64,000 nt of DNA from Mesorhizobium sp. INR15 (GTDB taxonomy: Bacteria; Pseudomonadota; Alphaproteobacteria; Rhizobiales; Rhizobiaceae), in contig NZ_CP045496.1 in the NCBI RefSeq assembly GCF_015500075.1, positions 3,544,001 to 3,608,000 of the forward strand, given 5' to 3'. A program made the translations under genes and the position numbers. Shown here one piece after another: positions 42,044-51,601 of the stretch. Numbering within the stretch: position 1 is the stretch's first letter; each line of letters starts with the position of its first letter. The notes under the pieces are model-generated. The model did no database searches. It was not told where the DNA came from and saw nothing but the letters and a program-made list of their open reading frames with translations.

Positions 42044-42913
42044 ATGTTCTTCAAGCGAGTTGGTCAATTGAAAGCGCCGCATCGGGCAGTTTTCCTGGCG
42101 CTTTCGGTGGTTGTTCCATCGCTCTTCCTGTCGGCTTGCATGTCGTCGGAGAAAGATATCGACTTGTCGACCTATGTCGACCAGACGGAACCGGCCGATG
42201 TGCTCTACAATCAAGGCCTCGCCAACCTGAACGCTGGTCGCCTGCAGGAGGCGAGCCGCAAGTTCGACGCCGTCGACCGGCAGCACCCCTATTCGGAATT
42301 CGCCCGCAAATCGATGGTGATGGGCGCCTTCGCCGATTATCGCCAGGGCAACTACGACGAGGCGATCGGATCGGCCAAGCGCTACCTGACGCTCTATCCG
42401 TCGACAGATGACGCGGCTTATGCCCAGTACATCATTGGTTTGAGCTATTATCGCCAGATCAAGGACGTGACGCAGGACCAGAAGGAAGCGCGTCAGACCA
42501 TCCAGACGATGCAGGATCTGGTGACGCGCTGGCCGACATCGGAATATGTCAGCGACGCCAAGGAAAAGATGCGCTTCGCCAACGATCAGCTGGCAGGCAA
42601 GGAGATGCAGGTCGGCCGCTATTATCTCGAGCGCCGCGAATACATCGCCGCCGTGAAGCGGTTCCGCAACGTGGTGGAGACTTATTCCAACACCCGCCAT
42701 GTCGAGGAAGCCCTCGCGCGTCTGACCGAGAGTTACTACGCGATGGGCCTGACCTCGGAAGCGCAGACCGCTGCCGCGGTGCTCGGCACCAACTATCCCG
42801 ACAGCCCCTGGTACAAGGACTCCTACAAGCTCCTGCAAAGCAACGGGCTTGCACCGCGCGAGAATGCCGGTTCGTGGATTTCCAAGGCCGGGAAGCTGAT
42901 CACCGGCGCTTGA
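42044..42913 (+). CDS. bamD: Outer membrane protein assembly factor BamD
   Basis: A 289-residue lipoprotein. The signal is MFFKRVGQLKAPHRAVFLAL then SVVVPSLFLSAC, with lipobox LSAC. TPR-like repeats follow: ADVLYNQGLANLNAGRLQEA, HPYSEFARKSMVMGAFADYR, RYLTLYPSTDDAAYAQYIIG and EYIAAVKRFRNVVETYSNT. BamD is the essential partner of BamA in inserting beta-barrel proteins. Start at 42044 begins the signal sequence; upstream in-frame codons come from the palindromic repeat. Confidence 0.93.
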   Translation: MFFKRVGQLKAPHRAVFLALSVVVPSLFLSACMSSEKDIDLSTYVDQTEPADVLYNQGLANLNAGRLQEASRKFDAVDRQHPYSEFARKSMVMGAFADYRQGNYDEAIGSAKRYLTLYPSTDDAAYAQYIIGLSYYRQIKDVTQDQKEARQTIQTMQDLVTRWPTSEYVSDAKEKMRFANDQLAGKEMQVGRYYLERREYIAAVKRFRNVVETYSNTRHVEEALARLTESYYAMGLTSEAQTAAAVLGTNYPDSPWYKDSYKLLQSNGLAPRENAGSWISKAGKLITGA

Positions 42914-43038
42914 GGCGTCTGAAGTATCGGACCGAAGCGTGCATAGCGCTTTTCGGATTGATCCGATGCGCAAACAAAAACATAGTGCGGCGCGGCGACT
43001 CCCCTTGGTCGCTTGCCGCTCTCGCTTTTTGTTTTTTC

Positions 43039-43082
43039 GCAATTCCGGACGGAAAACCGCTGCGCACTTTTCCCGGAATTGC
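43039..43082. repeat. Palindromic intergenic repeat, GCAATTCCGG type
   Basis: GCAATTCCGG at the left pairs with CCGGAATTGC at the right, and the inside GGAAAA / TTTTCC continues the stem around CCGCTGCGCAC. It is a second family of rhizobial palindromes, here in the leader of recN, 18 bp before its start. Confidence 0.8.
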
Positions 43083-43099
43083 TTGAGGTCCGGGTTCTG

Positions 43100-44770
43100 A
43101 TGCTTTCCAGACTGTCGATCCGCGATATCGTCCTGATCGAGAAGCTGGATATCGACTTCTCGCCCGGCCTGTCCGTGCTGACGGGCGAAACCGGTGCCGG
43201 CAAATCCATCCTGCTTGACGCATTGTCGCTGGCGCTCGGCTCGCGCGGCGATGCAACGCTGGTGCGTCATGGCGCGGCGCAGGGCCAGGTCATCGCCGTG
43301 TTCGACGTGCCGCGCAATCATCCGGCGCGTGCGTTGCTGGCCGACAACGACATCGAGGATGACGGTGATGTCATCCTGCGCCGTGTGCAGACGGCGGATG
43401 GCCGCACGCGTGTCTTCGTCAACGACCAGCCTTCCAGTGTGACCCTGATGCGCGACCTTGGCCGCGCGCTGGTCGAAATCCATGGCCAGCATGACGAACG
43501 CGCGCTCGTCGATCCGGGCGCGCATCGCGAGGTGCTGGACGCTTTCGGCGGCCATCTGGGCGCGGTGCGTTCAACCGGCGAGGCATGGCGGCACTGGCGT
43601 ACCTGCGAGCAGGAGTTCTCGCGTCACAGCGCCAAGGTGGCGGCCGCCGCACGCGAGGCCGATTATCTGCGCGCCGCTGTCGCGGAACTGACCAAGCTCG
43701 ATCCGCAGCCGGGCGAAGAGACCGACCTTGCCGAATTGCGCGCGACGATGATGCGGGCGGAAAAGATCGCTTCCGAAATCCACGATGCGCAGGACGTACT
43801 TTCAGGTCCGTCGTCACCGTTGCCGCAACTCGCGAGCCTGTTGCGGCGGCTGCAGCGCAAGGTGACGGAAGTGCCGGGGCTGCTCGACGATGTCGTCAAG
43901 TCGCTGGATGAGGCGATGCTTTCGCTGGACGCGGCGCAATCGGGCGTCGAGGCAGCACTTCGCGCCACCGAATATGATCCGCAGCGGCTGGAGAAGGCGG
44001 AGGAGCGGCTGTTCTCGCTGCGTGCCGCCGCGCGCAAGCACACCGTCGCGGTCGATGACCTGGCGCAATTGCGTGACACGATGTCCGCCGACCTTACCGA
44101 TCTCGATGCCGGCGAGGGGCGCTTGCTCGGGCTTCAAAAGCAGGCCGCGGCGGCGCGCGAGGCCTATGACATCGCCGCCGCGCAGCTCTCTTCGCTTCGC
44201 CACGCCGCCGCCGCCGGCCTGACCAAGGCCGTCATGGCCGAACTGCCGGCGCTGAAGCTTGAGCGCGCGGCCTTCATTGTCGAAATGAAGAGCGAGGCCG
44301 AGAGCCGTATGGAAGAGGGCATCGACCAGATCGAGTTCTGGGTGCGCACCAACCCAGGCACACGGCCCGGCCCGATGATGAAGGTCGCTTCTGGCGGTGA
44401 ACTCTCGCGGTTTCTTCTGGCGCTGAAGGTGGCGCTGGCCGACCGTGGCTCGGCGCCGACGCTGGTCTTCGATGAAATCGACACCGGGGTTGGCGGTGCG
44501 GTCGCCGACGCCATCGGTCAGCGGCTGGCGCGTCTGTCGAAGCGCGTGCAGGTTCTGTCGGTTACCCATGCGCCGCAAGTGGCGGCACGGGCGGCAACCC
44601 ATTTCCTGATTTCGAAATCCGGCGGCACCGACCGTGTCGCGACAGGCATCGCCGAAATGGACCGGCCGGCCCGGCAGGAAGAGATCGCGCGCATGCTGGC
44701 CGGCGCCACCATCACCGACGAGGCGCGCGCCGCCGCCGAACGGCTGCTTCGTGAGAATACCACCGCCTGA
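43100..44770 (+). CDS. recN: DNA repair protein RecN
   Basis: A 556-residue SMC-like ATPase for double-strand break repair. Walker A is in VLTGETGAGKSILLDALSLA, the coiled-coil arms fill about 150-370, and the signature and Walker B are KVASGGELSRFLLALKVALA and PTLVFDEIDTGVGG. The start MLSRLSIRDIVLIEKLDIDF is typical. In-frame upstream codons belong to the palindromic repeat region. Tandem bamD-recN-ligA order is common in Rhizobiales. Confidence 0.96.
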   Translation: MLSRLSIRDIVLIEKLDIDFSPGLSVLTGETGAGKSILLDALSLALGSRGDATLVRHGAAQGQVIAVFDVPRNHPARALLADNDIEDDGDVILRRVQTADGRTRVFVNDQPSSVTLMRDLGRALVEIHGQHDERALVDPGAHREVLDAFGGHLGAVRSTGEAWRHWRTCEQEFSRHSAKVAAAAREADYLRAAVAELTKLDPQPGEETDLAELRATMMRAEKIASEIHDAQDVLSGPSSPLPQLASLLRRLQRKVTEVPGLLDDVVKSLDEAMLSLDAAQSGVEAALRATEYDPQRLEKAEERLFSLRAAARKHTVAVDDLAQLRDTMSADLTDLDAGEGRLLGLQKQAAAAREAYDIAAAQLSSLRHAAAAGLTKAVMAELPALKLERAAFIVEMKSEAESRMEEGIDQIEFWVRTNPGTRPGPMMKVASGGELSRFLLALKVALADRGSAPTLVFDEIDTGVGGAVADAIGQRLARLSKRVQVLSVTHAPQVAARAATHFLISKSGGTDRVATGIAEMDRPARQEEIARMLAGATITDEARAAAERLLRENTTA

Positions 44771-44894
44771 TCCTTCTATCGGCTACTCGACAAACGCGGC
44801 TTCCGGAGAGAGTCAGCATATGGCTCCATCCCGCTGTTTCGGCGTGGTTTTGTGAGAATTCAGCTCCCGTCGATCCTAAACCTGATCTATTGTC

Positions 44895-45003
44895 GCGCGC
44901 TAAAGCGCGTCGCGTCGAAACGGATTCACGCGCCGCGCTTTAGACCTTTGTTTTTATGCATGTCGTTGTCCCAAAACCGGGGCCACTTTTGGGCGACATG
45001 CAT
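44895..45003 (+). repeat. Composite mosaic repeat between recN and ligA
   Basis: Two units in series: a GC-rich unit with GCGTCGCGTCGAAACGGATT (44895-44942) and, after a T-rich joint, a hairpin unit (44956-45003) with 10-bp outer arms ATGCATGTCG / CGACATGCAT around a CCCAAAACCGG...CTTTTGGG core. It ends 21 bp before the ligA ATG, so it is transcribed in the ligA leader. Partial copies are at 10330, 11896 and 41961. Confidence 0.85.
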
Positions 45004-45024
45004 TGGTGTCAAGGAAGCCGTGCC

Positions 45025-47229
45025 ATGTCCGAAATACCCGTCGATTCGCTGAGTGAAAGCGAAGCCGCTGATGAACTGGCGCGGCTGGCCGAGGAGATTG
45101 CCGGCCACGATCTGCGCTACCACGCCGAGGATGCGCCGACGATCTCGGATGCCGAGTATGACGCGCTCCGGCGACGCAACCTTGCCATCGAGCAGCGCTT
45201 TCCAGGCTTGGTGCGCGAGGATTCGCCATCGCGCAGGGTAGGCGCGCCGGCGGCTGAGGGCTTTTCCAAGGTGCGCCACGCGGTGCCGATGCTCAGCCTG
45301 GCCAAGGCCTATACCGATCAGGACGTCACCGATTTCCTCGAGCGCGGCCGCCGCTTCTTCGACCGCGACAAGGATCTCGACATAGCCTTCACGGCTGAAC
45401 CCAAGATCGACGGGCTTTCGGCCTCGCTGCGCTACGAAAACGGCGTGTTCGTGCAGGGCGCGACGCGCGGCGACGGCACCGTCGGCGAGGACATCACCGC
45501 CAACCTGAGGACAATCGCCGACATCCCCGCGAAGCTTAAGGGGTCGGGCTGGCCCGAGACCGTCGAGATACGCGGCGAGGTCTATATGACCTATGCCGAG
45601 TTCGAGGCGCTGAAGCAGCGTTCCGCCGCGGTCGGCGGCCAGGATTATGTCAATCCGCGCAACACGGCGGCGGGGTCGCTACGCCAGAAGGATCCGTCCG
45701 TTACCGCCAGCCGAAACCTGAAATTCTTTGCCTATGCCTGGGGTTTTACGACTGAGGATCCAGCTCCGACCCAGTTCGAATCGGTACAGAAATTCGCGGA
45801 TTGGGGGTTCAAGATCAGCCCGCTGATGGTGCGGGCGAAATCGGTCGAGGACCTTGTTGCGCAGTATCGCCTGATCGAGGCCCAGCGCTCATCACTTGGC
45901 TATGACATCGACGGTGTCGTCTACAAGGTCGACCAGTTGGAACTGCAGCGCAGGTGGGGTTTTGTCACCGGCGAGCCACGCTGGGCAATTGCCCATAAGT
46001 TCCCAGCCGAACAGGCGACGACGACCGTGCTCAAGATCGACATTCAGGTCGGCCGCACCGGCACACTGGCGCCGGTGGCGCGGCTTGCGCCGGTCACCGT
46101 TGGCGGCGTCGTGGTCGAGAATGTCACGCTGCACAATGAGGATTACATCAAGGGGCTGGACAGCACCGGCGAGCCGATCCGTGATGGAATCGATGTCCGC
46201 ATCGGCGACACGGTGGTGATTCAGCGGGCAGGGGATGTCATTCCGCAGATCGTCAGCGTGGTGACCGAGAAGCGGCCGGCGGATGCCGTGCCCTATGAGT
46301 TTCCGCACACGTGCCCGATCTGTGGTTCGCCCGCGACGCGAGAAGTCAACGAGAAGACCGGCAAGGAAGATTCCCGCCGGCGCTGCACCGGCGAGCTGAT
46401 CTGTGCCGCGCAAGCGGTGGAAAAATTGCGCCACTTCGTGTCACGCGGCGCCATGGATATCGAAGGTCTCGGCGCCGAGAACATCGATACATTCTTCAAC
46501 GCGGGATTGATCAAGACAGCAGCCGACATTTTCACGCTGAGGGACCGTCGGCCTGCCGTTACCAAGGCGCTGGCCGAGCGGCGCGAGGAGCAGGCTAGGC
46601 AGCGCGAGGCGGCATCGGGCAAGACGCGCAAGAATGTGCGCAGCGTCGAGGACCGTAACTACGAAGGCCTCGACAAGCTCTTCGTCGCCATCGATTCGCG
46701 CCGAGAACCGGAACTCGACCGCTTCATCTTCGCGCTCGGCATCCGTCATATCGGCGAAACGACAGCCGCCGTTCTGGCCCGCACCTTCTCGACCATCGAG
46801 GAGTTGATCCGCGTCGGCAAGGAGACCGCGGCGGCCGAAGATCCGCACACTGTTTTCCCGTCGGTCAACGGCATCGGCGACACGGTGATCGACGCGCTGC
46901 GCGATTTCTTCGGCAATGAACGCAATGACGACGTGCTTGATGCGCTGCTGGCGCAGGTCCGGCCGAAACCCTATGTTGTCAACATCTCTACCGACAGCGT
47001 GGTCGCCGGCAAGACGGTCGTGTTCACCGGTTCGTTGGAGAAGATGACACGCTCCGAAGCCAAGGCGATGGCCGAGCGTCTCGGCGCCAAGGTTGCGGGC
47101 TCGGTTTCAGCAAAGACCGACCTGGTCGTGGCAGGCCCCGGCGCCGGATCGAAGCTGAAGCTCGCGAGCGAACTCGGCATCGAAGTGATCGATGAGGACG
47201 CGTGGCTGGCGCGGATCGGCAAGGCATGA
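45025..47229 (+). CDS. ligA: NAD-dependent DNA ligase LigA
   Basis: A 734-residue ligase. Adenylation domain with the AMP-binding K127 in FTAEPKIDGLSASLRYE, GDGTVGEDITANLRTI, IRGEVYM and the OB fold. The zinc finger CPICGSPATREVNEK...C is followed by HhH repeats and a BRCT domain (VVFTGSLEKMTRSEAKAMAE). A roughly 45-residue Arg/Lys-rich insertion (REEQARQREAASGKTRKNVR) after the zinc region is a feature of alphaproteobacterial LigA. Start at 45025 follows AAGGAAG. ATGA overlap with the DUF2461 gene. Confidence 0.97.
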   Translation: MSEIPVDSLSESEAADELARLAEEIAGHDLRYHAEDAPTISDAEYDALRRRNLAIEQRFPGLVREDSPSRRVGAPAAEGFSKVRHAVPMLSLAKAYTDQDVTDFLERGRRFFDRDKDLDIAFTAEPKIDGLSASLRYENGVFVQGATRGDGTVGEDITANLRTIADIPAKLKGSGWPETVEIRGEVYMTYAEFEALKQRSAAVGGQDYVNPRNTAAGSLRQKDPSVTASRNLKFFAYAWGFTTEDPAPTQFESVQKFADWGFKISPLMVRAKSVEDLVAQYRLIEAQRSSLGYDIDGVVYKVDQLELQRRWGFVTGEPRWAIAHKFPAEQATTTVLKIDIQVGRTGTLAPVARLAPVTVGGVVVENVTLHNEDYIKGLDSTGEPIRDGIDVRIGDTVVIQRAGDVIPQIVSVVTEKRPADAVPYEFPHTCPICGSPATREVNEKTGKEDSRRRCTGELICAAQAVEKLRHFVSRGAMDIEGLGAENIDTFFNAGLIKTAADIFTLRDRRPAVTKALAERREEQARQREAASGKTRKNVRSVEDRNYEGLDKLFVAIDSRREPELDRFIFALGIRHIGETTAAVLARTFSTIEELIRVGKETAAAEDPHTVFPSVNGIGDTVIDALRDFFGNERNDDVLDALLAQVRPKPYVVNISTDSVVAGKTVVFTGSLEKMTRSEAKAMAERLGAKVAGSVSAKTDLVVAGPGAGSKLKLASELGIEVIDEDAWLARIGKA

Positions 47230-47927
47230 TTGGCTCGTTCAGCGGCTTTGGCCAGAAGGCCCTGCCTTTCCTCAAGGCGCTGGATTTCCACCAGAGCCGG
47301 GAATGGTTCCTGGAAAACCGCGACCTGTTCGAAAAGGAATTGCGCGATCCCATGGGCGATCTGGTCGAGACGCTCACCGAGCGTTTCGCAAAGGCCGGGC
47401 TAGGCTTGCGTGGCGACCGCAAGAAGTCGCTGTTCCGCATCAACCGCGATGTACGCTTCGCCAAGGACAAGCGGCCTTACAACCGGCACCTGTCGGCGAT
47501 CCTGTCGCCCGACGGCAGCAAGGCGGTGCAGGGCGTGTTCTACCTCCATATCGGACTTGAGGGCTGCTTTTCCGGCATCGCCTGGTGGCAGCCGGAAGCG
47601 GCCCTGCTGCTGGCGATGCGGCGGGCCATCTGGGCGCGGCCGGCGGAATTCCGGTCCATGGTGGCGGCACTGAAGAAAAACGGCCTCGAACTGGATGCCG
47701 AAGGCAGCATGAAGCGCACCCCGCGTGGCTTCGAGGATGTCACGGATGCCGATCTCCTGGCGGCCATCCGCAACCGGCATTTCGTTGTTCGGCACAAGAT
47801 CGATCCGGTTGGAATTCACGGTGCTGCTCTGGTCGACGAACTCGTCGATTTCGCCATGCGTTCAAAGCCGCTGCTCGACTGGGGCAGGGCGATTGAAGGC
47901 AGGATTCCTGATGAGCAGGAAACCTAG
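47226..47927 (+). CDS. DUF2461-family protein
   Basis: A 233-residue cytoplasmic protein. FLKALDFHQSREWFLENRDL, SLFRINRDVRFAKDKRPYNR and YLHIGLEGCFSGIAWWQPE are the conserved stretches of DUF2461 (TIGR02453). Function is not established. It is translationally coupled to ligA, which is not a universal pairing, so a repair role cannot be claimed. Convergent with the VOC gene 6 bp away. Confidence 0.85.
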   Translation: MIGSFSGFGQKALPFLKALDFHQSREWFLENRDLFEKELRDPMGDLVETLTERFAKAGLGLRGDRKKSLFRINRDVRFAKDKRPYNRHLSAILSPDGSKAVQGVFYLHIGLEGCFSGIAWWQPEAALLLAMRRAIWARPAEFRSMVAALKKNGLELDAEGSMKRTPRGFEDVTDADLLAAIRNRHFVVRHKIDPVGIHGAALVDELVDFAMRSKPLLDWGRAIEGRIPDEQET

Positions 47928-47933
47928 TCCGGG

Positions 47934-48329
47934 TCAGCGCGTCCAGGCCGCGTGCTGGAGAACGATACGGTAGCCGTCGGGATCCTCGAAGGTCAGCCCG
48001 TCGCGATCCCAGTATGGGTTGAATGCCGGGACAGGCTGATAGCCCGCATCACGCATCGACTGCACCGCTGTATTCCAATCCCCGGTATCGGGGAGATAGA
48101 AGACAAGCAGGTTATCCTGTGTTGGTGCGCGTCCGGCAGCGTGGCCCTGCGCCCTGGTAAATTCCAGATGATAAGGCGCGCCTTCGCGGCCGAGCATGAC
48201 ACCGTCGAAGCTGTCGTGGTCTTCAAAGCGATAAAGCACTTTCAGGCCCAGGCCCTGTTCATAGAAATGGATGACCGCTTCGAGATTGTCCGTAGGACGA
48301 GCCACTCTGAGGGTTGGATTGCTGGTCAT
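47934..48329 (-). CDS. VOC-superfamily (glyoxalase/bleomycin-resistance-like) protein
   Basis: A 131-residue protein with the two-babbb VOC pattern: LRVARPTDNLEAVIHFYEQG, PYHLEFTRAQGH, DNLLVFYLPD and GLTFEDPDGYRIVLQHAAW. One metal-type Glu is visible in HLEFT and a typical terminal Asp-Pro-Asp-Gly-Tyr. Members range from dioxygenases to lyases and resistance proteins, so no reaction is assigned. Confidence 0.85.
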   Translation of the reverse strand: MTSNPTLRVARPTDNLEAVIHFYEQGLGLKVLYRFEDHDSFDGVMLGREGAPYHLEFTRAQGHAAGRAPTQDNLLVFYLPDTGDWNTAVQSMRDAGYQPVPAFNPYWDRDGLTFEDPDGYRIVLQHAAWTR

Positions 48330-48486
48330 GCAGGCATCAATTCACAAACGATTGCCGGCTGTCCAGACATGGCATCCTTGCGTTCTCGCAAACGCGATCA
48401 TTTCCGCTGATCGTTTGGCTCAAGCGAATTCGTGTGACAAGGCGGACAGCGCTGCCTACATACCGCCCTTCCCAAAGGAGCGGTCG

Positions 48487-49215
48487 ATGGTGTCGGATGT
48501 AATTTCCGAAAGCAGCGTGAAGAGCGATTTCTGGCAAGGCGTTCGGCTTTCGATGCCTGTCGTCGTGGCGTCTGCGCCGTTCGCGCTGCTGTTTGGCGCG
48601 ATCGCGGTCGACAACGGGTTTTCCGTGCTCGAAGCCTTCCTGATGAGCGCGCTGATCTTCGGCGGCGCCAGCCAGATGGTCGGTATCGAACTGTTCGGCC
48701 AGCATGTCGCGCCGTGGCTGATCGTGCTGTCGATCTTCGCCGTCAATTTCCGCCACGTGCTCTATTCGGCCGGCATCGGCCGCCGCATCGCGCATTGGCC
48801 GGTGGTCCAGCAGGCGCTTGGCTATTTCATCCTCACCGACCCGCAATTCGCGGTCGCCGAGGCGAGGGCGCAGTCCGGCCAGACGGTGAGCTTTGGCTGG
48901 TATCTTGGGCTCGGCCTGCCGGTCTATGTGTTCTGGATCATTGAAAGCGCGCTTGGCGCGGTGTTCGGCAAGCTTATTCCCGATACCCATGCGCTGGGCA
49001 TCGACTTCCTGCTGCCGATCTATTTCCTCGGCCTGGTTCTTGGCTTCCGCAAGCGGCCGCTGTGGCTGCCGGTGGTCATGGCCAGTGCCGCCGCCTCGAT
49101 CATCGCCTACAAGACTGTAGGCTCGCCCTGGCACGTCTCGATTGGCGCGGTTGCCGGCGTGCTGCTTGCCGTCATCTTGCCGCCGCACCACAGCGGCGTG
49201 AAAGCCAAGCCATGA
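48487..49215 (+). CDS. azlC: AzlC-family branched-chain amino acid exporter subunit
   Basis: A 242-residue inner-membrane protein with about seven or eight helices. Typical stretches are FWQGVRLSMPVVVASAPFAL, LFGAIAVDNGFSVLEAFLMS, FGGASQMVGIELF and VNFRHVLYSAGIGRRIAHWP. The ATG at 48487 follows AAGGAGCGG; the frame is open further upstream but lacks a start signal there. It works with AzlD, whose gene overlaps by four bases, to export branched-chain amino acids and analogues. Confidence 0.92.
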   Translation: MVSDVISESSVKSDFWQGVRLSMPVVVASAPFALLFGAIAVDNGFSVLEAFLMSALIFGGASQMVGIELFGQHVAPWLIVLSIFAVNFRHVLYSAGIGRRIAHWPVVQQALGYFILTDPQFAVAEARAQSGQTVSFGWYLGLGLPVYVFWIIESALGAVFGKLIPDTHALGIDFLLPIYFLGLVLGFRKRPLWLPVVMASAAASIIAYKTVGSPWHVSIGAVAGVLLAVILPPHHSGVKAKP

Positions 49216-49508
49216 GCACGACATTCTGGATCATCCTTGCCGGCGCGATCGCGACCTATCTGACCCGTATCGGCGGGCATCTGGTCATCTCGCGCTTCGA
49301 CAACATCCATCCGCGCGTCGAGGCTGGGCTGAACGCCGTGCCGGCAGCGGTGCTGACAACGCTGGTCGCGCCGGCGGCACTAAGTGCTGGACCGGCGGAA
49401 TGGGCGGCGCTGGTCGTTACAGCCGTCGTGTCGCTGCGCGGTGGGCTGATGGCCATGTTCCTGGCGGGAGCGGCGGTGCTTATCCTGGCGCGGCAGTTTG
49501 TCGGATAG
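49212..49508 (+). CDS. azlD: AzlD-family transporter subunit
   Basis: A 98-residue protein with three or four helices (FWIILAGAIATYLTRIGGHL, LNAVPAAVLTTLVAPAALS, LRGGLMAMFLAGAAVLILAR). The TYLTRIGG stretch is the AzlD signature. Start overlaps azlC (ATGA). Confidence 0.92.
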   Translation: MSTTFWIILAGAIATYLTRIGGHLVISRFDNIHPRVEAGLNAVPAAVLTTLVAPAALSAGPAEWAALVVTAVVSLRGGLMAMFLAGAAVLILARQFVG

Positions 49509-49585
49509 TTTGAGGACAGCCGCGACCGTCGGTGGTCACATCGTGCGCGTTCCGCATCGCTGGCGCTGCCCCTCATTGTCCTGCA

Positions 49586-49613
49586 TTTCTCCCCGTATAG
49601 TGACGGGGAGAAA
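49586..49613. terminator. Bidirectional hairpin repeat between azlD and pepP
   Basis: Perfect 11-bp stem TTTCTCCCCGT / ACGGGGAGAAA around ATAGTG. It lies between convergent genes, where it can stop transcription from both sides. Its CTCCCC core resembles the palindrome that hosts the IS110 element. Confidence 0.7.
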
Positions 49614-49642
49614 GACGCTTTCACCCGCGCTTTCGTTCTACC

Positions 49643-51487
49643 TCAAATCTTGGCGTCGTGCGGCAGCGGTGCGGTTGCCTTTTCCAGCCAGGCCAGCGTC
49701 TCGCCGTCGAGCATCGGGCCGATCTCGGCCAGAACCCATGCGTGGTATGCGTCGAGCCACTGCAATTCGTCGCGCTTCAGCAAATCAGCGCGCACCAGCC
49801 GGACGTCGATCGGCGCCAGTGTCAGCGTCTCGAAACCGTGCATGGCGATGTCGCCGCCTTTCACCGCCTCGGCCGGCGTTACGAGGATCAGGTTCTCGAT
49901 GCGGATGCCGTAGGAGCCTTCCTTGTAATAGCCCGGCTCGTTGGACAGCATCATGCCTTCGAGCAGCTTTTCGGTGCCGGTACGGGCGATGCGTTGCGGC
50001 CCCTCATGCACGGCCAGATATGAGCCGACGCCATGGCCGGTGCCATGGGCGAAGTCGCAGCCATGCTTCCACAAGGCCATGCGCGCCACGGCATCGATCT
50101 CGGAACCGCGCGTGCCCGGGGGGAAGCGCAGCGTTGAAATGCCGATCATGCCTTTCAGCACCAGCGTGAAGCGTTCGCGCATTTCCTCGGTCGGCTGGCC
50201 GATCGGCACTGTGCGGGTGATGTCGGTGGTACCGTCCTGATACTGGCCACCGGAATCGAGCAGGAACAATTCGCCAGCCTGCAGCTTGCGGCTGGTGGCG
50301 CGCGACACGCGGTAATGCATGATCGCGGCATTCGGCCCGGCGCCGGAGATGGTGTCGAAGGAGAGGTCGCGCAGCGGCATCTGCGTCTCCTCGCCGGTCC
50401 GCCGGCGCATCTCTTCCAGCCTTGTGACGACATCGATCTCGTCCAGCGAGCCCGGCTTCTGCCGCTCCAGCCAGCACAGAAGCTTGGCCACGGCCGCACC
50501 ATCGCGGCGATGCGCGGCACGGCTGCCGGCGATTTCGGCCTGGTTCTTGGTGGCGCGCGGGATGCGGGCTGGATCGACGGCCGCAACCACGGTGCCGCCA
50601 TTGCCCTCGACCAGCATGCGAAGCTTGTCCGCCGCCAGCACCGGGTCAAGCGCGATCCTGGCACCGCTCCTGGCCAGGGTCGCGATCGCGGCTTCGAATT
50701 CACCGGGCTCGTGCAGTTCGGCAAGCTGGGTGAGGTAAGCCGCGACCATGCGCGAGAACTTGCGGCTGTCCATGAACAGCTGATGCGAGCCGTCGGCTGC
50801 GAGTATGGCGAAGCCAAGCGCCAGCGGCGTGTGCGGCACGTCGCCACCACGGATGTTGAAGGCCCACGCGATCGAGGATGGGTCGGTCAGCACGGCATGG
50901 GTGGCGCCGTCCTTGGCGATGGCGGCCGCCAACCGTGCCAGCTTGTCCTTGGCCAGTTCGCCGGCAAAGGCGATCGGATGGAGCTCTACTGGCGTCACCG
51001 GCGGCTCTGGCTGATCCTTCCAGATGATGTCGATCGGGTTCTTGTCCAGCGGCACCAGCATCGCGCCGGTCTTGTCGGCCGAGGTCTGCAGCGCCTTGAC
51101 CTCGCTGATCGTGTGCAGCCACGGGTCGAAGCCAAGCCGTGCGCCCTTGCCGACGTTTTCCCGGAGCCACAGCGGCGGCGGATTGTCGACCAGGCTTTCG
51201 ATAGAGAAAACATTGAGATCGACCTCATGGCGAACCTGCAACGTATAGCGCCCGTCGACAAAGACGAAGGCACGGTCGCGCAAGACGATGGCGACGCCCG
51301 CCGAGCCGCTGAAGCCGGTCAGCCATTTCAGCCGCGCCGAGCGATCAGCGACATACTCGCCCTGATGCTCGTCCGCGCGGGGAACCAGAAAACCATCCAG
51401 CCCGTTGGCCGCAAGCCATTGGCGCAGCAGTGCCACGCGCGGTTTGCCGACACTGGGATCTCCGGCGGAATCAAAGGTCTGGAACAT
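49643..51487 (-). CDS. Aminopeptidase P family Xaa-Pro peptidase (M24B)
   Basis: A 614-residue cytoplasmic enzyme of the long, eukaryote-like three-domain type. Two creatinase-like N-terminal domains (LRQWLAANGLDGFLVPRADE; DPSSIAWAFNIRGGDVPHTP) precede the M24 pita-bread domain. Metal ligands appear in LFLLDSGGQYQDGTTDITRT (two Asp), HGTGHGVGSYLAVHEGP (His), MLSNEPGYYKEGSYGIR (Glu) and RIENLILVTP (Glu). ATG 51487 is used; GTG 51502 is possible. It is last in the minus-strand series SCO-prmA-pepP. Confidence 0.93.
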   Translation of the reverse strand: MFQTFDSAGDPSVGKPRVALLRQWLAANGLDGFLVPRADEHQGEYVADRSARLKWLTGFSGSAGVAIVLRDRAFVFVDGRYTLQVRHEVDLNVFSIESLVDNPPPLWLRENVGKGARLGFDPWLHTISEVKALQTSADKTGAMLVPLDKNPIDIIWKDQPEPPVTPVELHPIAFAGELAKDKLARLAAAIAKDGATHAVLTDPSSIAWAFNIRGGDVPHTPLALGFAILAADGSHQLFMDSRKFSRMVAAYLTQLAELHEPGEFEAAIATLARSGARIALDPVLAADKLRMLVEGNGGTVVAAVDPARIPRATKNQAEIAGSRAAHRRDGAAVAKLLCWLERQKPGSLDEIDVVTRLEEMRRRTGEETQMPLRDLSFDTISGAGPNAAIMHYRVSRATSRKLQAGELFLLDSGGQYQDGTTDITRTVPIGQPTEEMRERFTLVLKGMIGISTLRFPPGTRGSEIDAVARMALWKHGCDFAHGTGHGVGSYLAVHEGPQRIARTGTEKLLEGMMLSNEPGYYKEGSYGIRIENLILVTPAEAVKGGDIAMHGFETLTLAPIDVRLVRADLLKRDELQWLDAYHAWVLAEIGPMLDGETLAWLEKATAPLPHDAKI

Positions 51488-51601
51488 ATCGATGTCACTC
51501 ACATGATGCGGGTTTCGAACCCTAGCGCATGGGCAGGTGAATCGGAATCGGAAAAGGACCTTGCACAAGACGCAGCCGGGATCTGGTCCAGCGGCGGTGT
51601 C

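Noticed and set aside
41930..43555. A 541-codon antisense frame across bamD and recN
   Set aside because: Crosses two firm genes and an intergenic repeat; composition is that of a shadow frame.
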